Source of the DNA: Tetramitus jugosus
Taxonomy: Eukaryota; Heterolobosea; Eutetramitea; Acrasida; Vahlkampfiidae
Assembly (NCBI GenBank): GCA_937625935.1
Contig: OW569354.1
Coordinates: forward strand, 496,001 to 560,000
Direction: 5' to 3'
DNA: 64,000 nt
Below the pieces are notes generated by a model, which saw only the letters and a program-made list of their open reading frames with translations, ran no database searches and had not been told where the DNA came from. Every line of letters begins with the position of its first letter. Position 1 is the first letter of the stretch. The position numbers and the translations under genes are program-made. Below, piece by piece: positions 49,624-57,693 of the stretch.

Positions 49624-51010
49624 AACGCCGATGAAAAAACGAACACACACCCCTGTTGTTCGCGAGTATGAGAATCCACGCTATGCTGTGTGGACCACAG
49701 CACCAAGAGGAACTGCTCCAAGCAGCAAGGAGGTCATCATCACTGGAAAGTGTGATGACTCTCCCAAGGCTGCCTTGGCCAAGAAGATTGGCTTGGATTT
49801 TGGTGATTTGCTCACCAGGGTCCAAGTCATCAAGAAGGGCCCCAAGAGGTTTGTTGCGTGGGTAACTGTTGTTGATGACAACATTTACCCATTTGTTGAA
49901 TCCTTCAACCGCAACAAGAAGATGAGTGGCTGCAAGGCAGCACTCAAGCACAACGTAGATTGTGCCAAGAAGGTCGTCCTCCACGGAGTTAAAGGTAAGA
50001 CTGAGGACGACATCAAGGCCATGCTTGGCACAACAAAGGTCAAGAACGTGCTCAAGAAGCACGACACCTCCTTTGTTGTGATGGAGTCCGAAACGTATGC
50101 CGAAGCTTTGCTTCGGAACGTTCAATCCATGCCAGTGGAGGTGGAAGCAAAACGCTTCCTTCCACGCCCACGTGATCCGGTCAAGGCTGTCAGCAAGAGG
50201 CTGACCAAGATGTACCAAGAGCTCCTGGCTGTGGTGGACGACCTGCGCCACCAAGTCAGTGTGTTAAAAGATATGGCTTCCGTCAACCGGATTCCCCTCG
50301 CATCCCCGTCTCCAAGGACGCCGGAGCGAATCTCCGAATTCGAACCTTCGACTCCGTCTACGACCGATGACTGGGAGTCGATCTTGCCGGAGTCCCATCC
50401 CGCCACTCCAACTACGGTCACCCAAGAGCCAACCAACAACACCATTGATGAGGATGCTCGTAACAGAGCAATCCTCGAGCTAGTATTGAACACCTCCGAG
50501 GTGTTCAAGAAAGTCAAGAAAGAGATTGCTGCCCGAGCAATCATGGTGGACCGTGCAAGAAGCACAACCACCGAAGAAGATCCAGTTGAGTTGGATCTCA
50601 GTAACCCTGACTGTGAGTTACAGAGTCCCCAACTCAACGAACACAAGAAGCGATCAGCACGTGTCACCGTTGGTGACACTGCTGCCAACAAGATCCCGGC
50701 CAGGTTGGCCAGTATCAAGTCAGGTGCTCTCCGTAGGTCCTACCAACTGGCTAGGACTACGGAGCCATCTGATCTCACCAGTGGTGCTCCAGATGGTAGT
50801 GGAGGCCCTCGCAACGAATCCCTGAAGAAGGGATCAAAACAACATTCCAAGAAGAGAATGAATCCTGTTGCGTAGGCCTGCCACTCCACTGGGCAAGCAC
50901 CACATCATGTTAGACAATTGAGAGCAGGCAAGCCTGCTCTCACGCAAAAGAAAAATAAAAGTTCCGCAACGTGGTGCGTGAGCACCATTTGTTGTATTAA
51001 AAAAAAAAAA
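49624..51010 (+). mobile_element. Poly(A) retroelement carrying only an ORF1-type gene (half-LINE-like)
   Basis: Flanked by a perfect 15-bp duplication TTGAACTGAGGTTGC (49609-49623 and 51011-51025). Contains one intact ORF (49631-50875), a 120-bp 3' UTR with hairpin GAGCAGGC-AA-GCCTGCTC, then AATAAAAGTTCCGCAAC, a loop, TTGTTGTATT and 12 As. No reverse transcriptase. G+C is clearly higher than in the neighbourhood. It sits inside another LINE fragment, 42-56 bp upstream of tRNA-Ser. It may be a true non-autonomous element or a 5'-truncated, ORF2-deleted one. Confidence 0.85.
49631..50875 (+). CDS. LINE ORF1-like RNA-binding protein
   Basis: 414 residues. The region 85-160 (RFVAWVTVVDDN.., VVLHGVKGKTEDDIKAMLG.., TSFVVMESETYAEALL) has the beta-alpha-beta order and RNP-like strands of an RRM. 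A heptad-like helix (LTKMYQELLAVVDDLRHQVSVLKDM) follows, then a Pro/Thr/Ser-rich linker and a basic C-terminus (SLKKGSKQHSKKRMN). RRM plus coiled coil is the plan of ORF1 proteins that coat LINE RNA. The first seven nucleotides of the element precede the ATG, so some N-terminus may be lost. RRM identification is by pattern, not by search. Confidence 0.7.
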   Translation: MKKRTHTPVVREYENPRYAVWTTAPRGTAPSSKEVIITGKCDDSPKAALAKKIGLDFGDLLTRVQVIKKGPKRFVAWVTVVDDNIYPFVESFNRNKKMSGCKAALKHNVDCAKKVVLHGVKGKTEDDIKAMLGTTKVKNVLKKHDTSFVVMESETYAEALLRNVQSMPVEVEAKRFLPRPRDPVKAVSKRLTKMYQELLAVVDDLRHQVSVLKDMASVNRIPLASPSPRTPERISEFEPSTPSTTDDWESILPESHPATPTTVTQEPTNNTIDEDARNRAILELVLNTSEVFKKVKKEIAARAIMVDRARSTTTEEDPVELDLSNPDCELQSPQLNEHKKRSARVTVGDTAANKIPARLASIKSGALRRSYQLARTTEPSDLTSGAPDGSGGPRNESLKKGSKQHSKKRMNPVA

Positions 51011-51025
51011 TTGAACTGAGGTTGC

Positions 51026-51391
51026 CTGATTCTGCCAAAATTGTACTCTGGTTTGACGGTGCGATATATGAAAAGGGCAAGATTATGCCACGAAATGTCA
51101 AGCGATCACCAGAAGGACTGTTGGAGGGACTAATGGGCAAAGAGGGAGGTTTTAGGAAAGAGCTACTGGACTCAATGATGCTCTCCGGCAGGAAACAAAA
51201 GGAGGCAGAGAAAGTAATAAGAGGTATGGTGGACTCCATGAAGAGGGCCTGTCAAAGCACTTCACAAGGTATATATTAACTCCGTCGTGAAGAGGAGTGA
51301 AACACTGCTCAGCACCTGACGGTGCTGAGCGGAATCATGACTCTGCAGCGGTGTATTGAATAAAGAGGCAACAATTGTTGTATGGAAAAAA
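51026..51391 (+). mobile_element. 5'-truncated LINE fragment, outer element of the nest
   Basis: Encodes PDSAKIVLWFDGAIYEKGKI..EGLLEGLMG, the same ORF2 C-terminal region as PDSAYADVWFDEVRLKEGKV in the element at 10815-11977, to a stop near 51280. The 3' UTR has hairpin GCTCAGCACC-TGAC-GGTGCTGAGC, then AATAAAGAGG, CAACAATTGTTG, TATGG and a poly(A) run. Its own 15-bp duplication AAAACTGCTATTTTG is at 49597-49611 and 51392-51406. The ORF1 element later entered 12 bp from its 5' end. It inserted 30-44 bp upstream of tRNA-Ser. Confidence 0.85.
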
Positions 51392-51406
51392 AAAACTGCT
51401 ATTTTG

Positions 51407-52682
51407 CAAAAAACAAAGGCGTACGATGGTGCACCAGAACATGCATCTTTCTTCAACATGTGCACTCTGGATAATTTACGCTCTCTCGTGCTAATTGACA
51501 AGTTACGTATTATTGATGATGCATTTTCAGTGTACCGTATGTCAGATAGCACTCTGAGCGAATTAGAAATGGTATTTCGTGCTGTAGTATCGATTGGTAC
51601 TTCGAAGTGTGAAATTCAGTATTGCTAGTGTTTGGGATGATATCAATAGGGACAGTGAAAACCTAGTTTATATATTATTTGTGATTATATACCTACACAT
51701 ACAATAGCAATAGGGATCACGCAGAGATGAGTCTATCAGATTTCGGGTTACAGCATTTAACCGCTATTAGCGACGCTCCTCATAATATTGCTGGATCAGA
51801 CGATCAGGTACAATGTTATTATTTCAGAGTTATCTAGTGCTGGTTGATCGGTATGATGATATTATTCGTGCTCACAGATCTGCTATGAATCATAGTGATC
51901 GGCCGAGAAGTATTTTTTGGGGCGACCGAAATAGAAATAGGGCCTCCAGTTGAATTACCGAGCCAGAGTATAGATTTTGTGAGTTCATCTGAAGATTTAC
52001 CTCTGCATGATATATTACCAGCGAATGATGTTGATGGTGACATGATTATGCAAGACACTCTGACACAGACAGCAGAGACATCTCAACTGAGTGCAACAGA
52101 TGCATCTGAATAAACAGATTTGAGAGCTAAGCATGGTTTGACAGGGGATGTGACATCTGATCTGTATATTCCACTCCGATCAATGCTTGCAAGAATCTGG
52201 GATGCAGAGACAGAAGAAAATAACATCACCGGCTGCAACAAAGAGGAGAGCCCCTGAATCAATTGTAACTCCCACTACTAAGAATAGGCGATCTTCCAGA
52301 TGGAACTGGAGCATGAAAATGTGAATCTTCTTGCAAGAAACCTTTGCCATCTAGGATCAAAGGAGAAGCCTCTAGCTTATTGCTCACAAATGTTCCAGGA
52401 AAGCAGATAAGTTGTTGTCAGCTCAACATAGCGAGTTACAGATCAATACTAGTGTATCAGTCACTCACAACAAGATCCTTGTTGCAACAGGGACGATCAC
52501 AGCAAGTATTGGAAGCTGAGTTACAAGAAGGTACAATACAAACAGATTGCAAAATACACGTATGTTGCAAAAAGTATTTCAACCATCTTCTATTTATGCC
52601 ACAATTGGTTCAGACAAAAGGGCTTCTTCGGATTAAATATTTAGATGAAGTTCACTTTGTTTCGAAAGATTTAGAGAAATAA
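51407..52682 (+). pseudogene. Decayed gene, possibly Rad21/Rec8-related
   Basis: Broken ORFs with coding-like text: AYDGAPEHASFFNMCTLDNL.. (to 51628), an acidic Ser-rich part SIDFVSSSEDLPLHDILPAN.. (to 52113), and CCKKYFNHLLFMPQLVQTKGLLRIKYLDEVHF (to 52682). The last resembles the C-terminal winged helix of cohesin kleisins (xAARKFFxLLVLxxxGxLxVxQ) and the acidic middle would fit, but similarity is weak. Several stops and shifts, and one apparent intron of only 20 nt, argue for decay. Confidence 0.3.
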
Positions 52683-52689
52683 GGGATTT

Positions 52690-53565
52690 TCACTGCTTGG
52701 GAAGCGTCTCGTTGTGCCAACATGAGACTGTACATAAGAGAGACTCTCGATAACGTCCATTGTAATCATATCTTTGCTTGACAATTGGTTTTAATGTTCG
52801 ATGAATGGTGTTGTCAATAATGCATCTGATATCCTTTCCTAAATGACTATGGCGTTCACTGTTCAACTTATTTGGAATATATTTGATGAATTGTTCCACC
52901 AAAAATGGAAGAATGAAATCGAGAACAGCAGTTACATAGAACGCAGAGATTCCAAACATAAAAGGAAGTTGAAAAGTTGTAGGATAACCGATGACAAATA
53001 ATAGGGCAAGAATCAACTTTTTTTCAATAGACATTGACAGATTATCCTTCTTACCGACCACTATAATCTTAATTTCTTCCAAAATTATAAGATGTCGCTC
53101 AAACGCTTGATTTGTCATCCAATTGAGATAAACGTTGATGTGTTTTTGATTTGATCTTTCCACGACCCTTACCCAAATTTGTAAACAACATCTTCTTCAT
53201 TTCATTGGATTCCTTTCTCTCTTCTCTTTTATCTCTTTTATCATTCAGTTGTTCAGTTTTCTCTTCTTTCTTCTTCATGTCTCTGCTTTTGTCTATCTTT
53301 TGATGCTTGATTGAAATCGAGGTAATCAGAAGCATGTGCTCACATCAGACGATGATACTGATCCCTCATTGCTTTGTTGGTCAACGTCCTGAATGTTTCT
53401 CAGTCTTGGTGATGGCTCTCGGACTTGATCGGATGTTGGTGTAATGTCACGTGGAAATGGTTCATTTCGCATAACTTGATCAACAGCGTCATTGATATCT
53501 TCCGTGTCATCTTCCAACTGTTCATCGATCAAGTCGACTATTCGCTTCCTCTTCTTACTTCCTGT
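52690..53565 (-). CDS. Broken or multi-exon gene with membrane segments
   Basis: From the right, a fragment with SKKRKRIVDLIDEQLEDDTEDINDAVDQ (53565-53326) may splice at GTGAGC (38-nt intron) into a very Lys/Glu-rich stretch (KIDKSRDMKKKEEKTEQLNDKRDKREERKE). Near 53163 another frame takes over (ERSNQKHINVYLNWMTNQAFERH), with two hydrophobic segments (LILALLFVIGYPTTFQLPF and ISAFYVTAVLDFILPFLV) and an end at 52690. I cannot produce one clean gene model. No family recognised. Confidence 0.3.
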
Positions 53566-53726
53566 GACTGCTCATTGCTTGATTTTATTTCTTCTTCTCA
53601 AACAATCAATGTGATTTCTCAAATGGAATTCGCTGCGACCCAGTTCTTTGATCTTCTCTTCCTTCATGATTTTATACCAACTACCTTTATGGTAGTGATA
53701 AAAATCAGTAACGAACAATCAAGTGT

Positions 53727-53931
53727 AGGAGCGTCTGTATATTATTTCTTACGGTCCCCTAGGGAGGGTCTGAAATATTTATTCAAATATTTATTCATAG
53801 GGGGTCTTTTGATCCCAATCCAAGTAGGAGAATTAATATAACGTTCGAATTTACAGGAAAATGTGTTATTCAAATTTATTCAAAACAGGCAGGGATGAGG
53901 TCAGAGGTGAATATAATATCTGGACGCTCCC
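53727..53931. mobile_element. MITE, second copy, 205 bp
   Basis: Same family as 47125-47317: ends AGGAGCGTC and GGACGCTCC, and shared interior GTAGGAGAATTAAT(A/G)TAACGTTCGAATTTACAGG and CAAATTTATTCAAAACAGGCAGGGA. The left repeat is more degraded. The flanks form an inverted repeat of 14 bp (GAACAATCAAGTGT at 53713-53726; ACACTTGATTCTTC at 53932-53945) instead of a direct duplication. Confidence 0.8.
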
Positions 53932-53935
53932 ACAC

Positions 53936-54307
53936 TTGATTCTTCGTTTGTAATTCTTTTATTTTTTGTTTTCTTTCCAATATTCGGTGATGATGGAGAA
54001 GATGGTGATTGAAAGCCTTTGAGTTGAAGGAGATGCTGGAATTATAGATGGTGATTGTTGTGATTGCTCGGGTACTTGCTGGGATGACGATGTCGAATGG
54101 TTGTTGTTTTGTTTTTTTTGGTGATGTTGGCTGATTTTATGCAAGAAAAAAACTGGAAGGAAGAACAAAAAAGCTCTACAGTTCCGATTTTATGAGTCAG
54201 CTCGTGCATGTGATTTCCAAAGCAATGCTTCCTAGTATTCGGGGAAAATCATTTCGACCGTCTTTTAGGAAAGTCTTGCCCGAAGGTCGACAATTCAACA
54301 AAGAAAA
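53936..54307. other. Intergenic region
   Basis: A minus-strand ORF (53959-54168; Ser/Gln/His-rich, then SPSTQRLSITIFSIITEYW) may be an exon or a remnant of the broken gene to the left, from which the MITE separates it. Otherwise nothing. Confidence 0.4.
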
Positions 54308-55339
54308 ATGCACCTCAACAACAGAACCATCGATGTCGCATTTATTACATGTGCAGACTATCCAGCCATGAGTGATGATGACCTCGTCTTCATCCACAAG
54401 TTCAAGACTTTGTTCCCACAGAGAAAAATTGAATTCATCACTTGGACCAACTTTTTCGATGGAAGTGATGGAACAGGAGGAGATGACTCTCAATCTCCTC
54501 TAGCAAAAACTAGAGAGTACTTTAGTAATGTTAAGCTTGTGGTGTTGCGATCTGTTTGGGATTATCATCCCAAGCACAAACAGTTTATGGATTGGTTGAC
54601 TGCTGTTGCTGAAAGTGCTGCTTGTGTCTTGAATTCACGAGAGGCTATTGTTTGGAACTCTAACAAGATGTATTTGAAGGAGTTGAGAGATGTGACCGGT
54701 GTGTCTATTGTTCCCAGTTATTTCATGGAGTTGGACAAGGAGCAACTGGATAGTGCACATCTAAGAAGAGTCTGTGAGGAGAATGGTTGGAGTGATATTA
54801 TTCTGAAACCTTGCATATCTGCTGGATCATTCGGTGTAGAGAAGTTGAAGATGGAAGACTTGATAGATCAAAATGAACTCTTGACCAGTATTCTCAACAG
54901 TGAAAAACCATATGTGATGCAACCATTTGTTTCGTCCATTTTGAAACATGGTGAATACTCTCTTCTCTTCTTCAATGGTACGTTCTCGCATGCCAAGCAA
55001 AAAACATTGAAACCTGGTACTTTTACTTGGTCATCTTATGATGATGTGACTCCAGATCAAAGTGCAATGATTCTTGCTCAAAAGGTTCTTGACTCAGCAA
55101 TTGAGTTAATTCCAGTTAAGAAGAACAACGAAGTAACTTGCTCTAATTATCCTCTACTGTATGCACGCGTCGATCTATTAGTCGACGAAAATGGTAATTA
55201 CATGCTGGGAGAGCTGGAAATATTCGAACCTCTGCTCTACTTTAACGACCTTGAAGAGGAAGATCAGACCAAGGCTGCTGAACTCATGGCCAATACAATT
55301 CAAAGTTGGCTTAACAACATTGACAACCACAATCCTTAA
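54308..55339 (+). CDS. DcsG-like ATP-grasp ligase
   Basis: 343 residues, single exon. The N-terminus has VAFITCADYPAMSDDD, then VVLRSVWDYHPKHKQFMDWL and NSREAIVWNSNKMYLKELRDVTGVSIVPSYFM, the pattern of ATP-grasp enzymes related to bacterial glutathione synthetase and cycloserine-pathway DcsG. DIILKPCISAGSFGV supplies the ATP-binding Lys and Gly loop; YARVDLLVDENGNYMLGELEIFEPLLYF carries the Mg-binding D, E and (replaced) N positions. These enzymes ligate a carboxylate to an amine using ATP; the substrate here is unknown. Mostly a bacterial family, so ancient transfer is likely, though A+T and codon use match the host. Confidence 0.78.
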   Translation: MHLNNRTIDVAFITCADYPAMSDDDLVFIHKFKTLFPQRKIEFITWTNFFDGSDGTGGDDSQSPLAKTREYFSNVKLVVLRSVWDYHPKHKQFMDWLTAVAESAACVLNSREAIVWNSNKMYLKELRDVTGVSIVPSYFMELDKEQLDSAHLRRVCEENGWSDIILKPCISAGSFGVEKLKMEDLIDQNELLTSILNSEKPYVMQPFVSSILKHGEYSLLFFNGTFSHAKQKTLKPGTFTWSSYDDVTPDQSAMILAQKVLDSAIELIPVKKNNEVTCSNYPLLYARVDLLVDENGNYMLGELEIFEPLLYFNDLEEEDQTKAAELMANTIQSWLNNIDNHNP

Positions 55340-55445
55340 ACTTTCCTACGGAATAAATACAGCACGTCTCCGTCTCGACTCTGTAACCAAGATTCCTGGG
55401 CTAGCTTGGAATTGTTGTAAACTATCACACCCGAGATCAAAAGTG

Positions 55446-55518
55446 TGCCGAAAGCGTGGATCGAACACGCGACCTTAAGATCTTCAGTCTCACGCTCTCC
55501 CAACTGAGCTATTTCGGC
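55446..55518 (-). tRNA. tRNA-Phe (GAA anticodon)
   Basis: 73 nt, no intron. GCCGAAA pairs with TTTCGGC, discriminator A; D-arm GCTCAGTTGGGAGAGC, anticodon loop CTGAAGA, T-arm GCGTG-TTCGATC-CACGC. No retroelement in the 5' flank. Confidence 0.96.
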
Positions 55519-55668
55519 TCCATGTAAGTAATGAACGTCTCAATCTAGCCGTCGCGAGACCCGCCGTTGAGAAATATTTATATTGTATATATTTATATCG
55601 ATCAGAGTTTTTACAGTAATTTGCGTTATGTTTATGATTGGTATTGTTTACAGGTGAGTTATTTGGCT

Positions 55669-56105
55669 CTACTTTTGTTTGTCATTGTCAGATTGATTAT
55701 TCTCCTCTTGAATTCCAGCTTGATTCATCAAATCGCCAATACTCTTTTCAAGTTCGTCAATTCTAGAACCCATGTCATCAACTGTTGTGTGATGCAATTT
55801 TATTGTCATTCAAATATGGATATTTGGTGTTAGTTACTACTGTAAGCAAAGAAGAACAGACATGATAGTACGAAAAATATGAAGAAAACATACTTCTCTT
55901 AATAATGGTATCACTCATCTCTTGGAATCTTCCTTGCTGCAAGTTGAAAAAAGATTTTGGTGAGTTGAGAGTTGTTCGTTGCATGATGGTAGTACACATG
56001 TGTGAGATATCATCAATGAAGAAAGCTTACCATTTGTTGCAACAAATTTTGAACAAATATGGTCAATTCTTGAGTACCCTGTGGTGGTTGATTGCTGTCA
56101 CTCAT
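55669..56105 (-). CDS. Heat shock factor-binding protein 1 (HSBP1), 3 exons
   Basis: Exons 56105-56031, 55936-55894 and 55781-55669 join to 76 residues, the same length as human HSBP1. Introns are 94 and 112 bp, with donors GTAAGC and GTATGT and acceptors GCAG and ACAG. The protein reads MSDSNQPPQGTQELTIFVQN, then LLQQMQGRFQEMSDTIIKRI, DDMGSRIDELEKSIGDLMNQ and AGIQEENNQSDNDKQK. The hydrophobic heptads are those of the HSBP1 coiled coil, which binds and represses HSF1 trimers and has been linked to WASH complex assembly. No exon exceeds 38 codons, so ORF-based prediction would miss it. Confidence 0.95.
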
Positions 56106-56262
56106 TGTTGTATGTGATTCGTTTGTTTTCTGTGTTTTTGCTTTCAAGTTTGATGCTTTTGTGTCGGTTTTACGAGCTTGCTCATTTCGGCGCCAAAAAC
56201 AACTGGAGCTGCCAAACACACGAAAAAAAACCAAAGCAAAAACAATCCTTGTCTCTGCGAAA

Positions 56263-57576
56263 ATGAATCGATTGAATATGATCTCCACTCCCACTCATGA
56301 TGACTCCATCATCATACACCATCACAACACCACCAACAACAACTCTTCCAACAATGTAACCAAACTACCAAAACTTGCCAATTCACTCGATCGTTTCTTG
56401 GACATGGAAACCAAATCATCTGTTCATCGATTCACCAATCATCTCACGTCCTATCATCACATTCTAGCCAATGAACCAACAGTTGCCATGTACCGTATCA
56501 CTGAACACATTAAGCGCTCTGTTCCATCACTCGAACAAAAAAAGAATGAAGTCAGTGTGAATCATCAAAAGAGTGAGGCACACTTGTTGGATGTACAGTT
56601 TGCAGTTGATAGTATACATGAGTGGCACCAAAATTCCACACAACAAAAATACTCTGCATTGTCTCACACTGTCTCTGATCTCATTTCTCAACTGAAACAA
56701 TCCATGATGACAACAACAACAACAGACAATAATAATAATAATAATAATAGTAGTTCTCATATGAAAAAAGGGATGCAAGCAAATAACAATAGTGCTGGTA
56801 AGGAAGAGAGTGAGACACCGACATCTGCTGTTTCTCGATTTGGATTGTCATTTGGTCGATTAATCAACAAAACATTGACCACCAACACATCATCAACAAC
56901 AACAACAACAGTAACAGTAAGTTCACAATCATCATCATCATCATCATCTTCACCAGTGAAAACAGACAATACTGTTGACAAGAGTAAAGATGAAACAAAA
57001 ACACAATCTTTATTGGTATTTGATGATGAAGATGTTCATGACAAGAAACAGGTTGACTCTTCTCAACCCTTATCCCCATCGTCATCATCATCATCATCAT
57101 CATTGTCAGTTGTTTCAACTGATGCAACCATCAAGTATGAACATGACGATGATCAGCCAAATATGAATGAATCAAGTGTGGAACATGCCAGGGATACTGT
57201 TTCCACTACTACAGATGTACCAACGACTACTCCAACGCCTACCATGGAATCCACACTACAGAATAATCATGTTGAGAGCTCGAGTGCAGCTGCATCTGGA
57301 CCATCCAACCATCTTCTTCTTGACAAACCAAGTCAATTGGTTGACAATAACACATCTGCAGACTCGGAAATTTTTGTTGTTGAAAACAAGGAAGACAATA
57401 CTCCCACAGTATCTGCAACAACCACAAATGATTGGCCAGAACTCATCACTCTACCAACAAACAATGAAGAGGCATCAAAAACAACCACTTTGAAAAAGAA
57501 ACGAAAAACAACAAAGAAAAAGAAGGCAGAGGCCAACATAACAACAAGCGGCTTCACGCTCCGCCAATTTGAGTAA
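56263..57576 (+). CDS. BORCS8 (BORC subunit 8)-like protein with long low-complexity tail
   Basis: 437 residues from the ATG at 56263. Residues about 35-150 (VHRFTNHLTSYHHILANEPTVAMYRITEHIKRSVPSL.. HLLDVQFAVDSIHEW) follow the BORCS8/MEF2BNB pattern (FTESVYVLANEPSVALYRLQEHVRRSLP). BORC recruits Arl8 to lysosomes and drives their transport. Human BORCS8 is about 119 residues; here a tail of nearly 290 residues of Asn, Ser, Thr, Asp and finally Lys (KKKRKTTKKKKAE) is added. The frame extends upstream to 56092 without ATG. Divergent from HSBP1, about 157 bp apart. Confidence 0.8.
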   Translation: MNRLNMISTPTHDDSIIIHHHNTTNNNSSNNVTKLPKLANSLDRFLDMETKSSVHRFTNHLTSYHHILANEPTVAMYRITEHIKRSVPSLEQKKNEVSVNHQKSEAHLLDVQFAVDSIHEWHQNSTQQKYSALSHTVSDLISQLKQSMMTTTTTDNNNNNNNSSSHMKKGMQANNNSAGKEESETPTSAVSRFGLSFGRLINKTLTTNTSSTTTTTVTVSSQSSSSSSSSPVKTDNTVDKSKDETKTQSLLVFDDEDVHDKKQVDSSQPLSPSSSSSSSSLSVVSTDATIKYEHDDDQPNMNESSVEHARDTVSTTTDVPTTTPTPTMESTLQNNHVESSSAAASGPSNHLLLDKPSQLVDNNTSADSEIFVVENKEDNTPTVSATTTNDWPELITLPTNNEEASKTTTLKKKRKTTKKKKAEANITTSGFTLRQFE

Positions 57577-57693
57577 AACGGAACTCTGTTATTTGCGTAT
57601 GCAGCTCCCTCCATTTTTCCTGTTGTGATCAAGAAACTTTGCAGACCGAACAAAGATTGAACAAAAAAAAACCAGAAGAACAAAACACAGCAA

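Noticed and set aside
51807-51826. A 20-nt GT..AG intron joining ORFs in the decayed kleisin-like region
   Set aside because: Far shorter than any intron in this window (76-193 bp) and the joined frame soon meets further stops.
56527-57127. Minus-strand ORFs rich in Ile, Val, Met or Asp opposite the BORCS8-like gene
   Set aside because: Shadows of trinucleotide runs (Asn, Ser and Thr codons) on the coding strand.
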